64,000 bases of DNA from DATKJS01 sp964551995 (lineage in GTDB: Bacteria > Acidobacteriota > Aminicenantia > Aminicenantales > Saccharicenantaceae), in assembly GCA_964551995.1 (NCBI GenBank), contig CAZKFD010000005.1, positions 62,001 through 126,000 of the forward strand, in the 5' to 3' direction. The number at the start of each line of letters is the position of its first letter. Positions within the stretch are counted from its first letter, which is position 1. The notes beneath the pieces were generated by a model that did not search any database, had not been told where the DNA came from, and was given only the letters and a program-made list of their open reading frames with translations. Shown one piece after another: positions 1 to 8,742 of the stretch. Made by a program: the position numbers and the translations under genes.

Positions 1-2082
1 GAGCGAGTGAGAAACATCGGCATCATGGCCCATATCGACGCCGGGAAGACCACGACGACGGAGCGGATGCTGTACTACACGGGTGTGACCTACAAGATGG
101 GAGAAGTGGACGAAGGGACGGCTGTGATGGACTGGATGCCCCAGGAGCAGGAGCGGGGGATCACCATCACCTCGGCCGCCACCGCGTGCGCATGGAAAGA
201 CCACCGTATCAATATCATTGATACTCCTGGTCATGTGGATTTCACCGCGGAGGTCGAGCGCTCCCTGAGAGTGCTCGACGGCGCGATAGCCATACTGTGT
301 GGAGTTGGAGGTGTCGAGCCTCAGTCCGAGACAGTGTGGCGCCAGGCCGACAAGTATCGGGTCCCCCGCATCGTGTACATCAACAAGATGGACAGGGTCG
401 GGGCCGAGCCCGAGAGGGCCATCGAGCAGCTCGAGGCCAGGGTGGCGGCCAAGCCCCTGCCGGTCCAGATTCCCCTCGGACGGGAAGACGGATTCCGCGG
501 CGTGATCGACCTCATCGACGAGAAGGAGATCGACTGGGGTCCGGACATTCTGGGGCGGGATTTTGTCGTCCGGGACGTCTCGGATGAACACCGCAAAGAC
601 GTGGAGAAACAGAGGCAGAGGATGATCGAACGGTTGAGCGAGACCGACGACGCCCTGATGCAGAAGTACGTCGACGGCGTCGGCCTCACGGCGCAGGAGA
701 TCCGGGCGGCCGTCCGCCGGGGCACCATCGGTCTGCGCTTCGTCCCCATCCTCTTCGGCGCCTCCTTCCGGAACAAGGGCATCCACCCTCTCCTCGATGC
801 CATTGTGGATTACCTGCCCTCGCCCGTGGACATCCCCCCCGTGGAGGGCCGTCATCCGAAGACCCACGCCGCGGAGATCCGGGCGGCGGCCGACGACGCT
901 CCCTTTTCCGGGCTGGTATTCAAGATCATGACCGACCCGTTCCTCGGCAGCCTGGCCTACTTCCGGGTGTACTCCGGAAAGACCAAGCTCGGGCAGGCGG
1001 TTTACAATTCGACCAAACAGGAGGACGCGAAGCTTTCCCGCCTTTTCGAGGTCCACGCCAACAAGAAGAAGGAGATCAAGGAGATCAACGCGGGCGACAT
1101 CGCCGCCCTGGCCCTGACGAAGAAGGTCGATACCGGCGACACGCTCTGCCTCCGGAGCCATCCCATCGTCCTCGAGTCCATCCGCTTCCCCGAGCCGGTC
1201 GTCTCGGCGACGATCGAGCCCAAGACCAAGGCGGCCCACGCGAAGCTCGACGCGGCCCTGCTGAAGCTCAAGCAGGAGGACCCGACGATCCAGATCGTGC
1301 CGGACCCGATGACCGGCCAGACCCTGGTCCGGGGCATGGGAGAGCTCCATCTGGAGATCCTCATGGACCGGCTGGAAAGGGAGTTCGGTGTGCAGGCCAA
1401 CTTGGGCAAGCCCCAGGTCGCCTATAAGGAGACGATCCAGGTCGAGGCCGAGGGGGAAGCGAAATATTCGCGCCAGATCGGCGGGAAGGAGATCTTCGGC
1501 CACTGCGCCCTCCGCGTCGAGCCGCTCGAGAGAGGCCTCGGCTTCGAGTTCGCGGACGAGACGCGCGGCGCCGCCATCCCGAGGGAGTTTGTCGGCGACA
1601 TCGAAAACGGGGTCCGAGAGGCGATCGAGGCCGGCCTTGTCGCCGGCTATCCCGTCACCGACCTCAAGGTGACCCTGACCGACGGGTCCTACCGCGAGGT
1701 GGAGTCCACCCCGCTCGCCTACAAGGTCGCCGCTTCGCTGGCGTTCCGCGAGGCCGCTAAGAAGGCGAGCCCCGCCCTCCTCGAGCCCGTTATGAAGCTC
1801 GAGGTCGTCTGCCCGGACCAGTACATGGGCGACGTCGTCGGGGACATCAACGCGCGCCGGGGCAAAATCGAGGGCATGGAGATGCGCAGCGGCTCCCGGG
1901 TCATCCGCATCCTGGTGCCGCTCGCGACCATGTTCGGGTACGCGACGGTCCTCCGGACGCTGACCCAGGGGCGGGGCGTGTTCACCATGGAGTTCTCCCA
2001 GTACGACAAGACGCCCGGCCAAGTGCAGGACGAGATCGTGGCCCGGATCGAAGGACGGACAGCGGTCCGGGACCAGGCATAG
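1..2082 (+). CDS. fusA: Elongation factor G, 5' end cut by window edge
   Basis: GTPase that drives tRNA-mRNA translocation on the ribosome. The frame is open to base 1, and the Glu-Arg codons before the GTG at 7 match the usual EF-G lead-in (E-R-V-R-N-I-G), so that GTG is probably an internal Val and the true start lies upstream. Counting from it: P-loop AHIDAGKT (8-15), switch I RGITI (50-54), DTPGH (72-76) and NKMD (126-129), followed by domains II-V to the C-terminus. All catalytic motifs are canonical, unlike the EF-Tu next door. It is followed 49 bp later by tuf, the normal str-operon order; rpsL and rpsG would be expected just upstream. Confidence 0.97.
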   Translation, partial: ERVRNIGIMAHIDAGKTTTTERMLYYTGVTYKMGEVDEGTAVMDWMPQEQERGITITSAATACAWKDHRINIIDTPGHVDFTAEVERSLRVLDGAIAILCGVGGVEPQSETVWRQADKYRVPRIVYINKMDRVGAEPERAIEQLEARVAAKPLPVQIPLGREDGFRGVIDLIDEKEIDWGPDILGRDFVVRDVSDEHRKDVEKQRQRMIERLSETDDALMQKYVDGVGLTAQEIRAAVRRGTIGLRFVPILFGASFRNKGIHPLLDAIVDYLPSPVDIPPVEGRHPKTHAAEIRAAADDAPFSGLVFKIMTDPFLGSLAYFRVYSGKTKLGQAVYNSTKQEDAKLSRLFEVHANKKKEIKEINAGDIAALALTKKVDTGDTLCLRSHPIVLESIRFPEPVVSATIEPKTKAAHAKLDAALLKLKQEDPTIQIVPDPMTGQTLVRGMGELHLEILMDRLEREFGVQANLGKPQVAYKETIQVEAEGEAKYSRQIGGKEIFGHCALRVEPLERGLGFEFADETRGAAIPREFVGDIENGVREAIEAGLVAGYPVTDLKVTLTDGSYREVESTPLAYKVAASLAFREAAKKASPALLEPVMKLEVVCPDQYMGDVVGDINARRGKIEGMEMRSGSRVIRILVPLATMFGYATVLRTLTQGRGVFTMEFSQYDKTPGQVQDEIVARIEGRTAVRDQA

Positions 2083-2131
2083 AGGGATTCGCATGGTTTT
2101 TAACCCAGAGTACGCCAACAGGAGGTGAACG

Positions 2132-3334
2132 ATGGCGAAGGAAAAATTTGCACGGACAAAACCCCATGTCAATGTCGGGACGATCGGGCACATCGATCAC
2201 GGCAAGACGACGCTGACGTCCGCCATGACAAAGATCCTGGCGACGAAAGGCCTGGCCCAGGCCAAGAGCTATGACGAAGTGGCCAAGGCCGACGCCAAGA
2301 TGTTCCGCCGCGATGCAACGAAGATCCTGACCGTGGCCCTGAGCCACGTGGAATACGAGAGCGAGAAGCGGCACTACGCCCACATCGATTGCCCCGGCCA
2401 CGCCGACTACATCAAGAACATGATCTCGGGCGCCGCCCAAATGGACGGCGCGATCCTGGTCGTGTCGGCGGCCGACGGGCCGATGCCCCAGACGCGGGAG
2501 CACATCCTTCTGGCGCGGCAGGTCAATGTGCCGGCGATCGTCGTGTTCATGAACAAGTGCGACCTCGTCGACGACCCGGAGATCCTGGATCTCGTCGAGC
2601 TTGAAGTCCGCGAGCTCCTGACCAAGTACCAGTTCCCGGGCGACAAGACTCCCGTCATCCGCGGCAGCGCGACCAAGGCGATGGAGGACATCACGGGCGA
2701 GGCGGGGAAGCCGATCTGGGACCTGATCCGGGCCATGGACGATTTCATCCCCGAGCCCGTGCGCGAGATCGACAAGCCGTTCCAGATGGCGATCGAGGAC
2801 GTCTTCTCGATCACCGGCAGAGGGACCGTCGTGACGGGCCGCGTCGAGCGCGGCGTGGTCAAGGTCGGCGACGAAGTGGAGATCGTCGGCCTCCGGGAGA
2901 CCCGGAAGACCGTCGTCACGGGCGTCGAGATGTTCCGCAAGCTCCTCGACCAGGCGCAGGCCGGCGACAACATCGGCTGCCTCCTCCGCGGCGTCGGCAA
3001 GGACGAGGTCGAACGCGGCCAGGTCCTGGCCAAGCCCGGGTCCATCACCCCGCACCGCAAGTTCAAGGCCGCGATCTACGCCCTGACCAAGGAAGAAGGC
3101 GGGCGTCACACCCCGTTCTTCAAGGGCTACCGGCCGCAGTTCTATTTCCGGACGACGGACGTCACGGGGTCGGTGAAGCTGCCCGAGAACGTCGAGATGG
3201 TCATGCCCGGCGACAGCGTCACCCTGGAGATCGAGCTCATCGCCGACGTCGCTATGGAGAAGGCTCTGCGGTTCGCCATCCGCGAGGGCGGGCGGACGGT
3301 CGGTGCCGGCACCGTGACCGAGATCATCGAGTAG
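2132..3334 (+). CDS. tuf: Elongation factor Tu with unusual switch I
   Basis: GTPase delivering aminoacyl-tRNA to the ribosomal A site; 400 residues, normal length. G1 is GHIDHGKT (19-26), G3 is DCPGH (86-90), G4 is NKCD (141-144), and the beta-barrel domains II and III look ordinary. Switch I is odd: where most EF-Tu have R-G-I-T-I-N-T-A before HVEYE, this one has K-I-L-T-V-A-L-S (64-71), preceded by F-R-R-D-A-T. The Mg-coordinating Thr is kept as Thr67 but the Gly and the PEE-R-RG segment are not. From memory, planctomycete EF-Tu carries a related R-D-A-T-K-x-x-T form. A strong AGGAGGTGA site lies 5 bp before the ATG. Confidence 0.97.
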   Translation: MAKEKFARTKPHVNVGTIGHIDHGKTTLTSAMTKILATKGLAQAKSYDEVAKADAKMFRRDATKILTVALSHVEYESEKRHYAHIDCPGHADYIKNMISGAAQMDGAILVVSAADGPMPQTREHILLARQVNVPAIVVFMNKCDLVDDPEILDLVELEVRELLTKYQFPGDKTPVIRGSATKAMEDITGEAGKPIWDLIRAMDDFIPEPVREIDKPFQMAIEDVFSITGRGTVVTGRVERGVVKVGDEVEIVGLRETRKTVVTGVEMFRKLLDQAQAGDNIGCLLRGVGKDEVERGQVLAKPGSITPHRKFKAAIYALTKEEGGRHTPFFKGYRPQFYFRTTDVTGSVKLPENVEMVMPGDSVTLEIELIADVAMEKALRFAIREGGRTVGAGTVTEIIE

Positions 3335-3342
3335 GCCTTCCG

Positions 3343-3360
3343 CCGGCGGCGCCCCGCCGG
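3343..3360 (+). promoter_or_regulatory. GC stem-loop between tuf and rpsJ
   Basis: Perfect 7-bp arms CCGGCGG and CCGCCGG around a 4-nt loop, 8 bases after the tuf stop. There is no T-run, so this is more likely an RNA processing or stability element between the str-type and S10-type parts of the locus than an intrinsic terminator. In so G+C-rich a genome such arms can also arise by chance. Confidence 0.35.
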
Positions 3361-3405
3361 GCGACGGAGTTCGAGAGAGATCATCGGAGAACCGAGGAAC
3401 GAACG

Positions 3406-3723
3406 ATGGAAAAAATTCGAATCAGACTGCAGTCCTTTGACCACCGCCTCCTGGACCAATCCGTGAAGGATATCGTCGTCAAGGCGAAACGGACGGGCGC
3501 AAACGTTTCGGGTCCCATCCCGCTGCCGACGCGGATCCACAAGTTCTGTGTCCTCAGATCTCCGCACGTGGATAAGAAGTCCCGCGAGCATTTCGAGATG
3601 AGAATCCACAAGAGGCTCATCGACATCAGCGAGTACAACAACGAGACGATCGAGGAGCTCCAGAAGCTGGACCTCCCGGCCGGGATCGACGTCGAGATCC
3701 AGGCCTTCGGGACGGGAGAATGA
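3406..3723 (+). CDS. rpsJ: Ribosomal protein uS10
   Basis: Small-subunit head protein and, as NusE, a transcription antitermination partner of NusB. The 105 residues are the standard length and the sequence is typical throughout (RIRLQSFDHRLLDQS near the start, the GPIPLPTRIHKF loop, then LRSPHVDKKSREHFE). It is first in the S10-type gene string and ends in an ATGA overlap with an in-frame upstream ATG of rplC, so the two are translationally coupled. Confidence 0.97.
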   Translation: MEKIRIRLQSFDHRLLDQSVKDIVVKAKRTGANVSGPIPLPTRIHKFCVLRSPHVDKKSREHFEMRIHKRLIDISEYNNETIEELQKLDLPAGIDVEIQAFGTGE

Positions 3724-3725
3724 CC

Positions 3726-4373
3726 ATGGTGGAAGGGTTGATCGGCAAGAAAATCGGCATGAGCCAGCGGTTCGACGACGACGGCAACGCCATCCCCGTC
3801 ACGATCATCAAGGCCGGGCCCTGCACCGTGATCCAGAAAAAGACGCGGGAGAAGGATGGCTACGCGGCCGTCCAGCTCGGGTTCGTCGAGGAGAAGGGCG
3901 TCCGTCGGCCGGCCAGGCCCCAGGTCGGGCATTTCAAGAAATCCGGGATCCCGGTCGTCCGCAAGCTCCAGGAGGTCGGCTGCGCGGATGCTGCGAATAT
4001 CAAAGAAGGAGACCAGGTCCTGGTCGATATCTTCGAGATCGGCGAGACGGTCCATGTCGTCGGCACGAGCAAGGGCAAGGGCTTCGCCGGTGTCGTCAAG
4101 CGGCACCATTTTGCGGGCGGCGACGCGGCCCACGGGTCCATGTTCCACCGGGCGCCGGGCTCGATCGGGGCCTCGTCGTTCCCCTCGCGCGTCGTTAAGG
4201 GCATGCGCATGGGCGGGCACATGGGCGACGAGCGGGTGACAGTCCGCAACCTCAGGGTCATCGAAATGGACAAGGACAACAACCTCCTCGTCGTTAAGGG
4301 CGCGGTGCCCGGGGCCCGGGGCGGATACCTGCTGATCAAGAAGGGCCGGTTCGGCGCGACGGGCGCCAGTTAG
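3726..4373 (+). CDS. rplC: Ribosomal protein uL3
   Basis: Early-assembling 23S rRNA binder near the peptidyl-transferase centre. I start it at the second ATG (MVEGLIGKKIGMSQ): a GGGAG site sits 7 bases upstream of it but only 1 base from the ATG at 3720, and MVEGLIGKK is the usual L3 N-terminus. The central glycine- and arginine-rich extension (the GSIGASSFPSRVVKGMRMGG segment) that reaches the catalytic centre is intact. Confidence 0.96.
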   Translation: MVEGLIGKKIGMSQRFDDDGNAIPVTIIKAGPCTVIQKKTREKDGYAAVQLGFVEEKGVRRPARPQVGHFKKSGIPVVRKLQEVGCADAANIKEGDQVLVDIFEIGETVHVVGTSKGKGFAGVVKRHHFAGGDAAHGSMFHRAPGSIGASSFPSRVVKGMRMGGHMGDERVTVRNLRVIEMDKDNNLLVVKGAVPGARGGYLLIKKGRFGATGAS

Positions 4374-4389
4374 GCGGAAAGAGGGCACC

Positions 4390-5010
4390 ATGGCCAAACT
4401 TCAGGTTTTCGATCGAAGCGGCAAGAAGGCCGCCGAACTGGACCTGCCGGCAGGCGTTTTCTCCGCTCCGGCGCGGGGGCACCTGATTTACGAAGCCGTC
4501 GTCAACTATCGGGCCAACCAGAGGCAGGGAACCGCGGCCACGAAGACCCGGGCGGCCGTCAGAGGCGGAGGGCGGAAGCCGTGGCGCCAGAAAGGCACGG
4601 GCCGGGCCCGCGTCGGCAGCACCCGCTCGCCGCTGTGGCGGAAGGGAGGCACGGTCTTCGGGCCCCAGCCGCGGGATTATTCCTATGAGCTGCCCAAAAA
4701 GGCCCGGCGCAACGCCCTGCGGTCCGTCCTTTCGGGGAAGCTCTCCGATCATCACCTCCTCGTCCTCGACGAGATCGAGATCCCTGCGCCCAAGACCAAG
4801 GAGGCAGCGACTCTGCTCAAGACATTCCAGTTGGATTCCGCACTGATCGTCGACAGCCGCGAGAACGCGAACCTCTTCCTGGCCGTGCGGAACCTGCCGG
4901 GCGTCAAAGCCGTCGACGTCCGGACGCTCAACGTCTACGACATCCTCGCCCACGAGTGGCTCGTCTTCAGCCGGCGGGCCCTGGCGTCCATCATGGAGAG
5001 GTTGAAGTGA
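4390..5010 (+). CDS. rplD: Ribosomal protein uL4
   Basis: Large-subunit protein whose internal loop lines the exit tunnel; in E. coli it also represses its own operon. 206 residues. The basic tunnel loop is recognisable (TKTRAAVRGGGRKPWRQKGT, then GSTRSPLWRKGG). An AGAGGG site precedes the ATG. The stop overlaps the GTG of rplW (GTGA, 5007-5010). Confidence 0.96.
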   Translation: MAKLQVFDRSGKKAAELDLPAGVFSAPARGHLIYEAVVNYRANQRQGTAATKTRAAVRGGGRKPWRQKGTGRARVGSTRSPLWRKGGTVFGPQPRDYSYELPKKARRNALRSVLSGKLSDHHLLVLDEIEIPAPKTKEAATLLKTFQLDSALIVDSRENANLFLAVRNLPGVKAVDVRTLNVYDILAHEWLVFSRRALASIMERLK

Positions 5011-5303
5011 TCAAAGATCCGCACAAAATCATCCTCCGGCCGGTCATCACGGAAAAAACCACTCAGCTCAAGGACGCCCACCGGGTCGTGTGCTTCGAGG
5101 TCGCCCGCGGGGCCAACAAGATCGAGATCAAGAGGGCCGTGGAGCTCCTTTTCAAAACTAAGGTCGCACGCGTCCGGACGGAGAAAAAGACGGGCAAGGT
5201 CCGCCGCGTCGGCCGGAGCATGGGAAAGACCAAGGACTGGAAGAAGGCCTACGTCCAGCTCCGCAAGGGCGAGAAGATGATCGAATATTTCGAGGCTGTG
5301 TAA
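5007..5303 (+). CDS. rplW: Ribosomal protein uL23
   Basis: Protein at the exit-tunnel rim, docking site for trigger factor and SRP. The GTG start overlapping the rplD stop gives 98 residues beginning V-I-K-D-P-H-K-I-I-L-R-P-V-I-T-E-K, the standard family N-terminus, and GGAGAGG lies 5 bases upstream. A longer in-frame start at 4956 would add 17 unrelated residues inside rplD and is rejected. Confidence 0.95.
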   Translation: MIKDPHKIILRPVITEKTTQLKDAHRVVCFEVARGANKIEIKRAVELLFKTKVARVRTEKKTGKVRRVGRSMGKTKDWKKAYVQLRKGEKMIEYFEAV

Positions 5304-5304
5304 C

Positions 5305-6132
5305 ATGGGCATCAAAACATTCAGGCCAATCACGCCGGGACTGCGCCACCGCACGGGCAACCGCAATGAAGATCTCACGGGGGACCGTCCCTACGGGCCG
5401 CTGCTCGTCTCCCTGCCCAAATCCGGCGGCCGGGACAGCCGGGGGCGGCTGTCGATCCGGAACCGGGGGGGCGGGCACAAAAAGCTCTACCGGATCGTCG
5501 ATTCGCGGCGGGACAAGATCGGCATTCCCGGCGTCATCGAGACGATCGAGTACGACCCCAACCGGTCCTCCTTCATCTCTCTCGTGAAGTACAGGGACGG
5601 CGAGCGTCGCTACATCCTGTCCCCGCTGGGCCTGAAGGTCGGCCAGGAGATCATCTCCTCCGAAGCCCAGGCCGACATTCTCCCGGGCAACACCATGCCC
5701 CTCCGCTTCATCCCGCTGGGCACGGTCATCCACAACATCGAGCTCCGGAAGAACAAAGGCGGACAGGTGGCCAAGTCGGCGGGCGCGGGCGCTCAGATCC
5801 TGGCGAAGGAGGGGGACTACGCCCAAGTCCGCCTGCCTTCGTCCGAGATCCGGAAGATTCATCTCGACTGCCGGGCCACGATCGGCCAGGTCGGCAATCT
5901 CGACCACCAGAACATCAGCGTCGGCAAGGCGGGCCGCAGCCGGTGGATGGGCTGGCGCCCCCATGTCCGCGGAACGGCCATGAACCCCATCGACCATCCC
6001 CACGGCGGCGGCGAGGGCCGCTCCAAGGGCGGCCGTCATCCCGTCAGCCCGGAAGGCATCCCGACCAAGGGCTACAAGACGCGGCGGAACAAGAGAACCC
6101 AGATGTTCATCGTTAGGCGGAGGAGTAAGTAA
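5305..6132 (+). CDS. rplB: Ribosomal protein uL2
   Basis: Core 23S rRNA protein needed for subunit association and peptidyl-transferase activity; 275 residues. The C-terminal loop with the functionally important histidine is present (MNPIDHPHGGGEGRSKGG), as is the internal RNA-binding domain. It starts 1 bp after the rplW stop, using a GAGG inside the rplW end as its ribosome site. Confidence 0.97.
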   Translation: MGIKTFRPITPGLRHRTGNRNEDLTGDRPYGPLLVSLPKSGGRDSRGRLSIRNRGGGHKKLYRIVDSRRDKIGIPGVIETIEYDPNRSSFISLVKYRDGERRYILSPLGLKVGQEIISSEAQADILPGNTMPLRFIPLGTVIHNIELRKNKGGQVAKSAGAGAQILAKEGDYAQVRLPSSEIRKIHLDCRATIGQVGNLDHQNISVGKAGRSRWMGWRPHVRGTAMNPIDHPHGGGEGRSKGGRHPVSPEGIPTKGYKTRRNKRTQMFIVRRRSK

Positions 6133-6134
6133 CC

Positions 6135-6425
6135 ATGAGCAGATCCCTCAGGAAGGGCCCCTTCGTGGACGCCTATCTTCTCGAGAAGGTCCAGGCGACT
6201 GATCCGCACAGCGGAAAGAGGCAGGTTATCAAGACATGGTCCCGCCGCTCGACGATCATTCCGGAGATGGTCGGGCTGACGATCGGTGTTCACAACGGGC
6301 GGAAATTCATCCCGGTCTTTGTCACTGAGAACATGGTCGGGCACAAACTCGGGGAGTTTTCCCCGACGCGGACCTTCCGGGGGCACACGACCAAGACCGC
6401 CAAACAGCTTCAGTTAGGAAAATGA
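6135..6425 (+). CDS. rpsS: Ribosomal protein uS19
   Basis: Head protein contacting the A-site tRNA and bridging to the 50S. 96 residues, with the usual MSRSLRKGPFVDAYLLEKV start, the S-R-R-S-T-I-I-P-E-M-V-G core and the basic GEFSPTRTFRGH tail. The site GGAGGAGTAAG lies within the end of rplB. Confidence 0.97.
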   Translation: MSRSLRKGPFVDAYLLEKVQATDPHSGKRQVIKTWSRRSTIIPEMVGLTIGVHNGRKFIPVFVTENMVGHKLGEFSPTRTFRGHTTKTAKQLQLGK

Positions 6426-6426
6426 G

Positions 6427-6786
6427 ATGAGCGAGCCCAGCCACGTTTCCAGCGCCTCCGCCAGGTTCGTGAGGATGAGCCCCCAGAAGAGCCGCCTCGT
6501 CGCCGATCTCATCAGGGACCGGTACGTGGGGGAGGCCTTGACGATCCTCCGGTTCAACGACAAGCAGAAGATCAGCACCGTCCTGAAGAAGGTCCTCCGC
6601 TCGGCCATCGCCAACGCCCAGCAGAAGTCGCCCGACATCGATGTCGACAACCTGTACATCGCGGATATCCAGATCGGCGGCGGCCCGGGGGCAAAGCGGA
6701 TCCGCCCGGCGCCCCAAGGGCGGGCCTACCGGATCATCAAGCGGACGAGCCACGTCCGGATCACCTTAGACGAGAAAGGGAGATAA
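6427..6786 (+). CDS. rplV: Ribosomal protein uL22
   Basis: Exit-tunnel constriction protein, partner of L4 there. 119 residues. RFVRMSPQKSRLVADLIRD and the GPGAKRIRPAPQGRAYRI beta-hairpin that projects into the tunnel are both present and full length. One base separates it from rpsS, with AGGAAAATGAG serving as the ribosome site. Confidence 0.96.
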   Translation: MSEPSHVSSASARFVRMSPQKSRLVADLIRDRYVGEALTILRFNDKQKISTVLKKVLRSAIANAQQKSPDIDVDNLYIADIQIGGGPGAKRIRPAPQGRAYRIIKRTSHVRITLDEKGR

Positions 6787-6789
6787 GCG

Positions 6790-7458
6790 GTGGGACAGAA
6801 GACACATCCATACGGTTTCCGGCTCGGCTTCAATAAGCCCTGGGCGTCGCGGTGGTTCTCCAAGGGGGCCGAGTATGCGCGGCTCATCCACGAGGACCTC
6901 CGGATGCGCAAGGCCATCAAGGAGAAGTACTACCACGCGGGGATCGCTCAGGTGGACGTCGAGCGGGTGGGCCCCAAGATCCGGGTCATCATCCACACGG
7001 CCCGGCCGGGTATCATCATCGGCCGCGGCGGAAAGGAGATCGAGAGCCTCAAGGCTTTCCTGGAGGGCATCGCCCGCAAGGACGTCTATGTCGATATTCG
7101 CGAGGTGGACCACCCCGAGCTCAACGCCCTCCTCGTCGCGGAGGGGATCGCCGTGCAGCTCGAGAAGCGGATCGCCTACCGCCGGGCCATGCGGAAGGCC
7201 GTCGACATGGCCCTCAAAATGGGGGCCAAGGGCATCAAGGTGATGTGCTCCGGCCGGCTCGGCGGCGTCGAGATCGCCCGCACCGAGTGGTACCTGAAGG
7301 GGCAACTGCCTCTCCAGACCCTCCGGGCCGACATCGACTTCGCCTTCACCGAGGCCTTCACAACATACGGCCAGATCGGCATCAAGGTCTGGATCTACCG
7401 GGGCGACGTCGAGAAGCCGAAGATGGCCGCCCAGATGGCCGAAGTCGAGGAGATCTGA
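6790..7458 (+). CDS. rpsC: Ribosomal protein uS3
   Basis: Head protein lining the mRNA entry tunnel, with helicase activity together with S4 and S5. GTG start preceded by AAGGGAGA. N-terminus V-G-Q-K-T-H-P-Y-G-F-R-L-G is typical. The KH-domain signature (PGIIIGRGGKEIE) and the C-terminal R-T-E-W-Y-L-K-G-Q-L-P-L-Q-T-L-R motif are intact; 222 residues, usual length. Confidence 0.97.
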   Translation: MGQKTHPYGFRLGFNKPWASRWFSKGAEYARLIHEDLRMRKAIKEKYYHAGIAQVDVERVGPKIRVIIHTARPGIIIGRGGKEIESLKAFLEGIARKDVYVDIREVDHPELNALLVAEGIAVQLEKRIAYRRAMRKAVDMALKMGAKGIKVMCSGRLGGVEIARTEWYLKGQLPLQTLRADIDFAFTEAFTTYGQIGIKVWIYRGDVEKPKMAAQMAEVEEI

Positions 7459-7460
7459 CC

Positions 7461-7883
7461 ATGCTCATGCCCAAGAAAGTCAAGTTCCGCAAGCAGCAGC
7501 GCGGCCGCATGCGGGGCAAGGCCGAGCGCGGCGGCTCTCTGTCCTTCGGGGAGTTTGGCCTGCAAGCCCTCGAGCCCTGCTGGCTGACTTCCCGGCAGAT
7601 CGAGGCCGGCCGCATCACCATCACCCGGCATATGAAGAGACGAGGCAAGCTCTGGATCCGCACGTTTCCCTGGAAATCGGTCACCAAGAAGCCGACCGAG
7701 GTCCGGATGGGGAAGGGCAAGGGAGACCCGGAGATGTGGGTCGACGTCGTCCGCCCCGGCAAGATCCTGTTCGAGATTGAGGGCATCGACGAGCCGCTCG
7801 CCCGGGAAGCCATGCGCCTCGCCGCCCACAAGCTGCCGATCAAGACACGCTTCATCTCCCGGGAAGAGAGGGAACTGCGATGA
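7461..7883 (+). CDS. rplP: Ribosomal protein uL16
   Basis: Needed for tRNA accommodation and late 50S assembly. Start at the ATG after GAGGAGATCTGACC gives 140 residues beginning MLMPKKVKFRKQQRGR, the family norm. The basic GKGKGDPEMW segment near the peptidyl-transferase region is present. The last codons overlap the start of rpmC by 4 bp. Confidence 0.96.
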   Translation: MLMPKKVKFRKQQRGRMRGKAERGGSLSFGEFGLQALEPCWLTSRQIEAGRITITRHMKRRGKLWIRTFPWKSVTKKPTEVRMGKGKGDPEMWVDVVRPGKILFEIEGIDEPLAREAMRLAAHKLPIKTRFISREERELR

Positions 7884-8077
7884 GGATGCAGGAATTGAGG
7901 GAGATGTCGGCCGACGAGCTCAAGGCCAAGGAGACGGAACTTGTGGACCAGATCTTCAAGCTCCGCTTCCAGAAAACGTCGGGGCAGCTGGAAAATCCGA
8001 TGAAGATCAAGAACATCAAGAGGGACATCGCCCGCATCAAAACGCTCTTGAACGTCATGTCCCGAAAGACGGAGTAG
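7880..8077 (+). CDS. rpmC: Ribosomal protein uL29
   Basis: Small two-helix protein next to L23 at the tunnel exit. 65 residues with the usual pattern: MQELREMSADELKAKETEL, KLRFQKTSGQLENP, then IKRDIARIKTLL. ATGA overlap with rplP implies coupled translation. Confidence 0.95.
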   Translation: MRMQELREMSADELKAKETELVDQIFKLRFQKTSGQLENPMKIKNIKRDIARIKTLLNVMSRKTE

Positions 8078-8080
8078 AGA

Positions 8081-8377
8081 ATGGACACGAAGGGACAAAA
8101 ACGCAAGACCACGAAAGTCGGGACCGTCATCGGGAAGAAGATGCGGAAGACGGTCACGGTCCAGGTCGAACGCCAGGTTCGGCATCCGCTGTACAAGAAG
8201 ATCCTCCGCAGAAAGAAGACCTTCCTCGTCCACGACGAGACCGAGACGTGCAAGGTCGGCGACACGGTCCGGATCATCGAGACCCGGCCCATCAGCAAGC
8301 TGAAGCGCTGGCGCGTCCTCGAGATCATCGGACTGACGTCCGGCGGCGCGGACCGCGAGACGGGGGAGCGGCCATGA
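8081..8377 (+). CDS. rpsQ: Ribosomal protein uS17
   Basis: Primary 16S rRNA binder of the 30S body, OB fold. KVGTVIGKKMRKTVTVQVER and the H-D-E-T-E-T-C-K-V-G-D-T-V-R segment identify it. 98 residues, about 10 longer than the shortest members because of a short polar C-terminal tail (GGADRETGERP). Its stop overlaps the rplN start by 4 bp. Confidence 0.95.
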   Translation: MDTKGQKRKTTKVGTVIGKKMRKTVTVQVERQVRHPLYKKILRRKKTFLVHDETETCKVGDTVRIIETRPISKLKRWRVLEIIGLTSGGADRETGERP

Positions 8378-8742
8378 TCCAGATGCGAACCATGCTCAGG
8401 GTCGCCGACAACTCCGGCGCGCGGAGGATCATGGCCATCACCCCCCTGGGCGGCGGCGTCGGGCGCGTGGCCCGGATCGGGGACGTCATCTCCGCGACGG
8501 TCAAGGAGGCCGACCCGGAGAGCAAGATCCCGAAGGGCAAGGTCGTCCGAGCCGTCGTCGTGCGGACCCGCAAGGAACTCCGCCGCAAGGACGGCTCGTA
8601 CATCCGTTTCGAGGACAACGCGGCGGTGATCATCGATAAGGCCGGGGAGCCGGTCGGGACGCGCGTCTTTGGGCCCGTCGGACGGGAGCTGCGCGAAAGG
8701 AAGTTCACGAAGATCATCTCCCTGGCGCCGGAGGTCCTGTGA
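8374..8742 (+). CDS. rplN: Ribosomal protein uL14
   Basis: Interface protein forming bridge B8 and the docking site for the silencing factor RsfS. The 122 residues starting MIQMRTMLRVADNSGARR are a perfect match to family length and start. GGGGGAG precedes the ATG by 6 bases. The motif R-F-E-D-N-A-A-V-I-I is present. Confidence 0.97.
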   Translation: MIQMRTMLRVADNSGARRIMAITPLGGGVGRVARIGDVISATVKEADPESKIPKGKVVRAVVVRTRKELRRKDGSYIRFEDNAAVIIDKAGEPVGTRVFGPVGRELRERKFTKIISLAPEVL

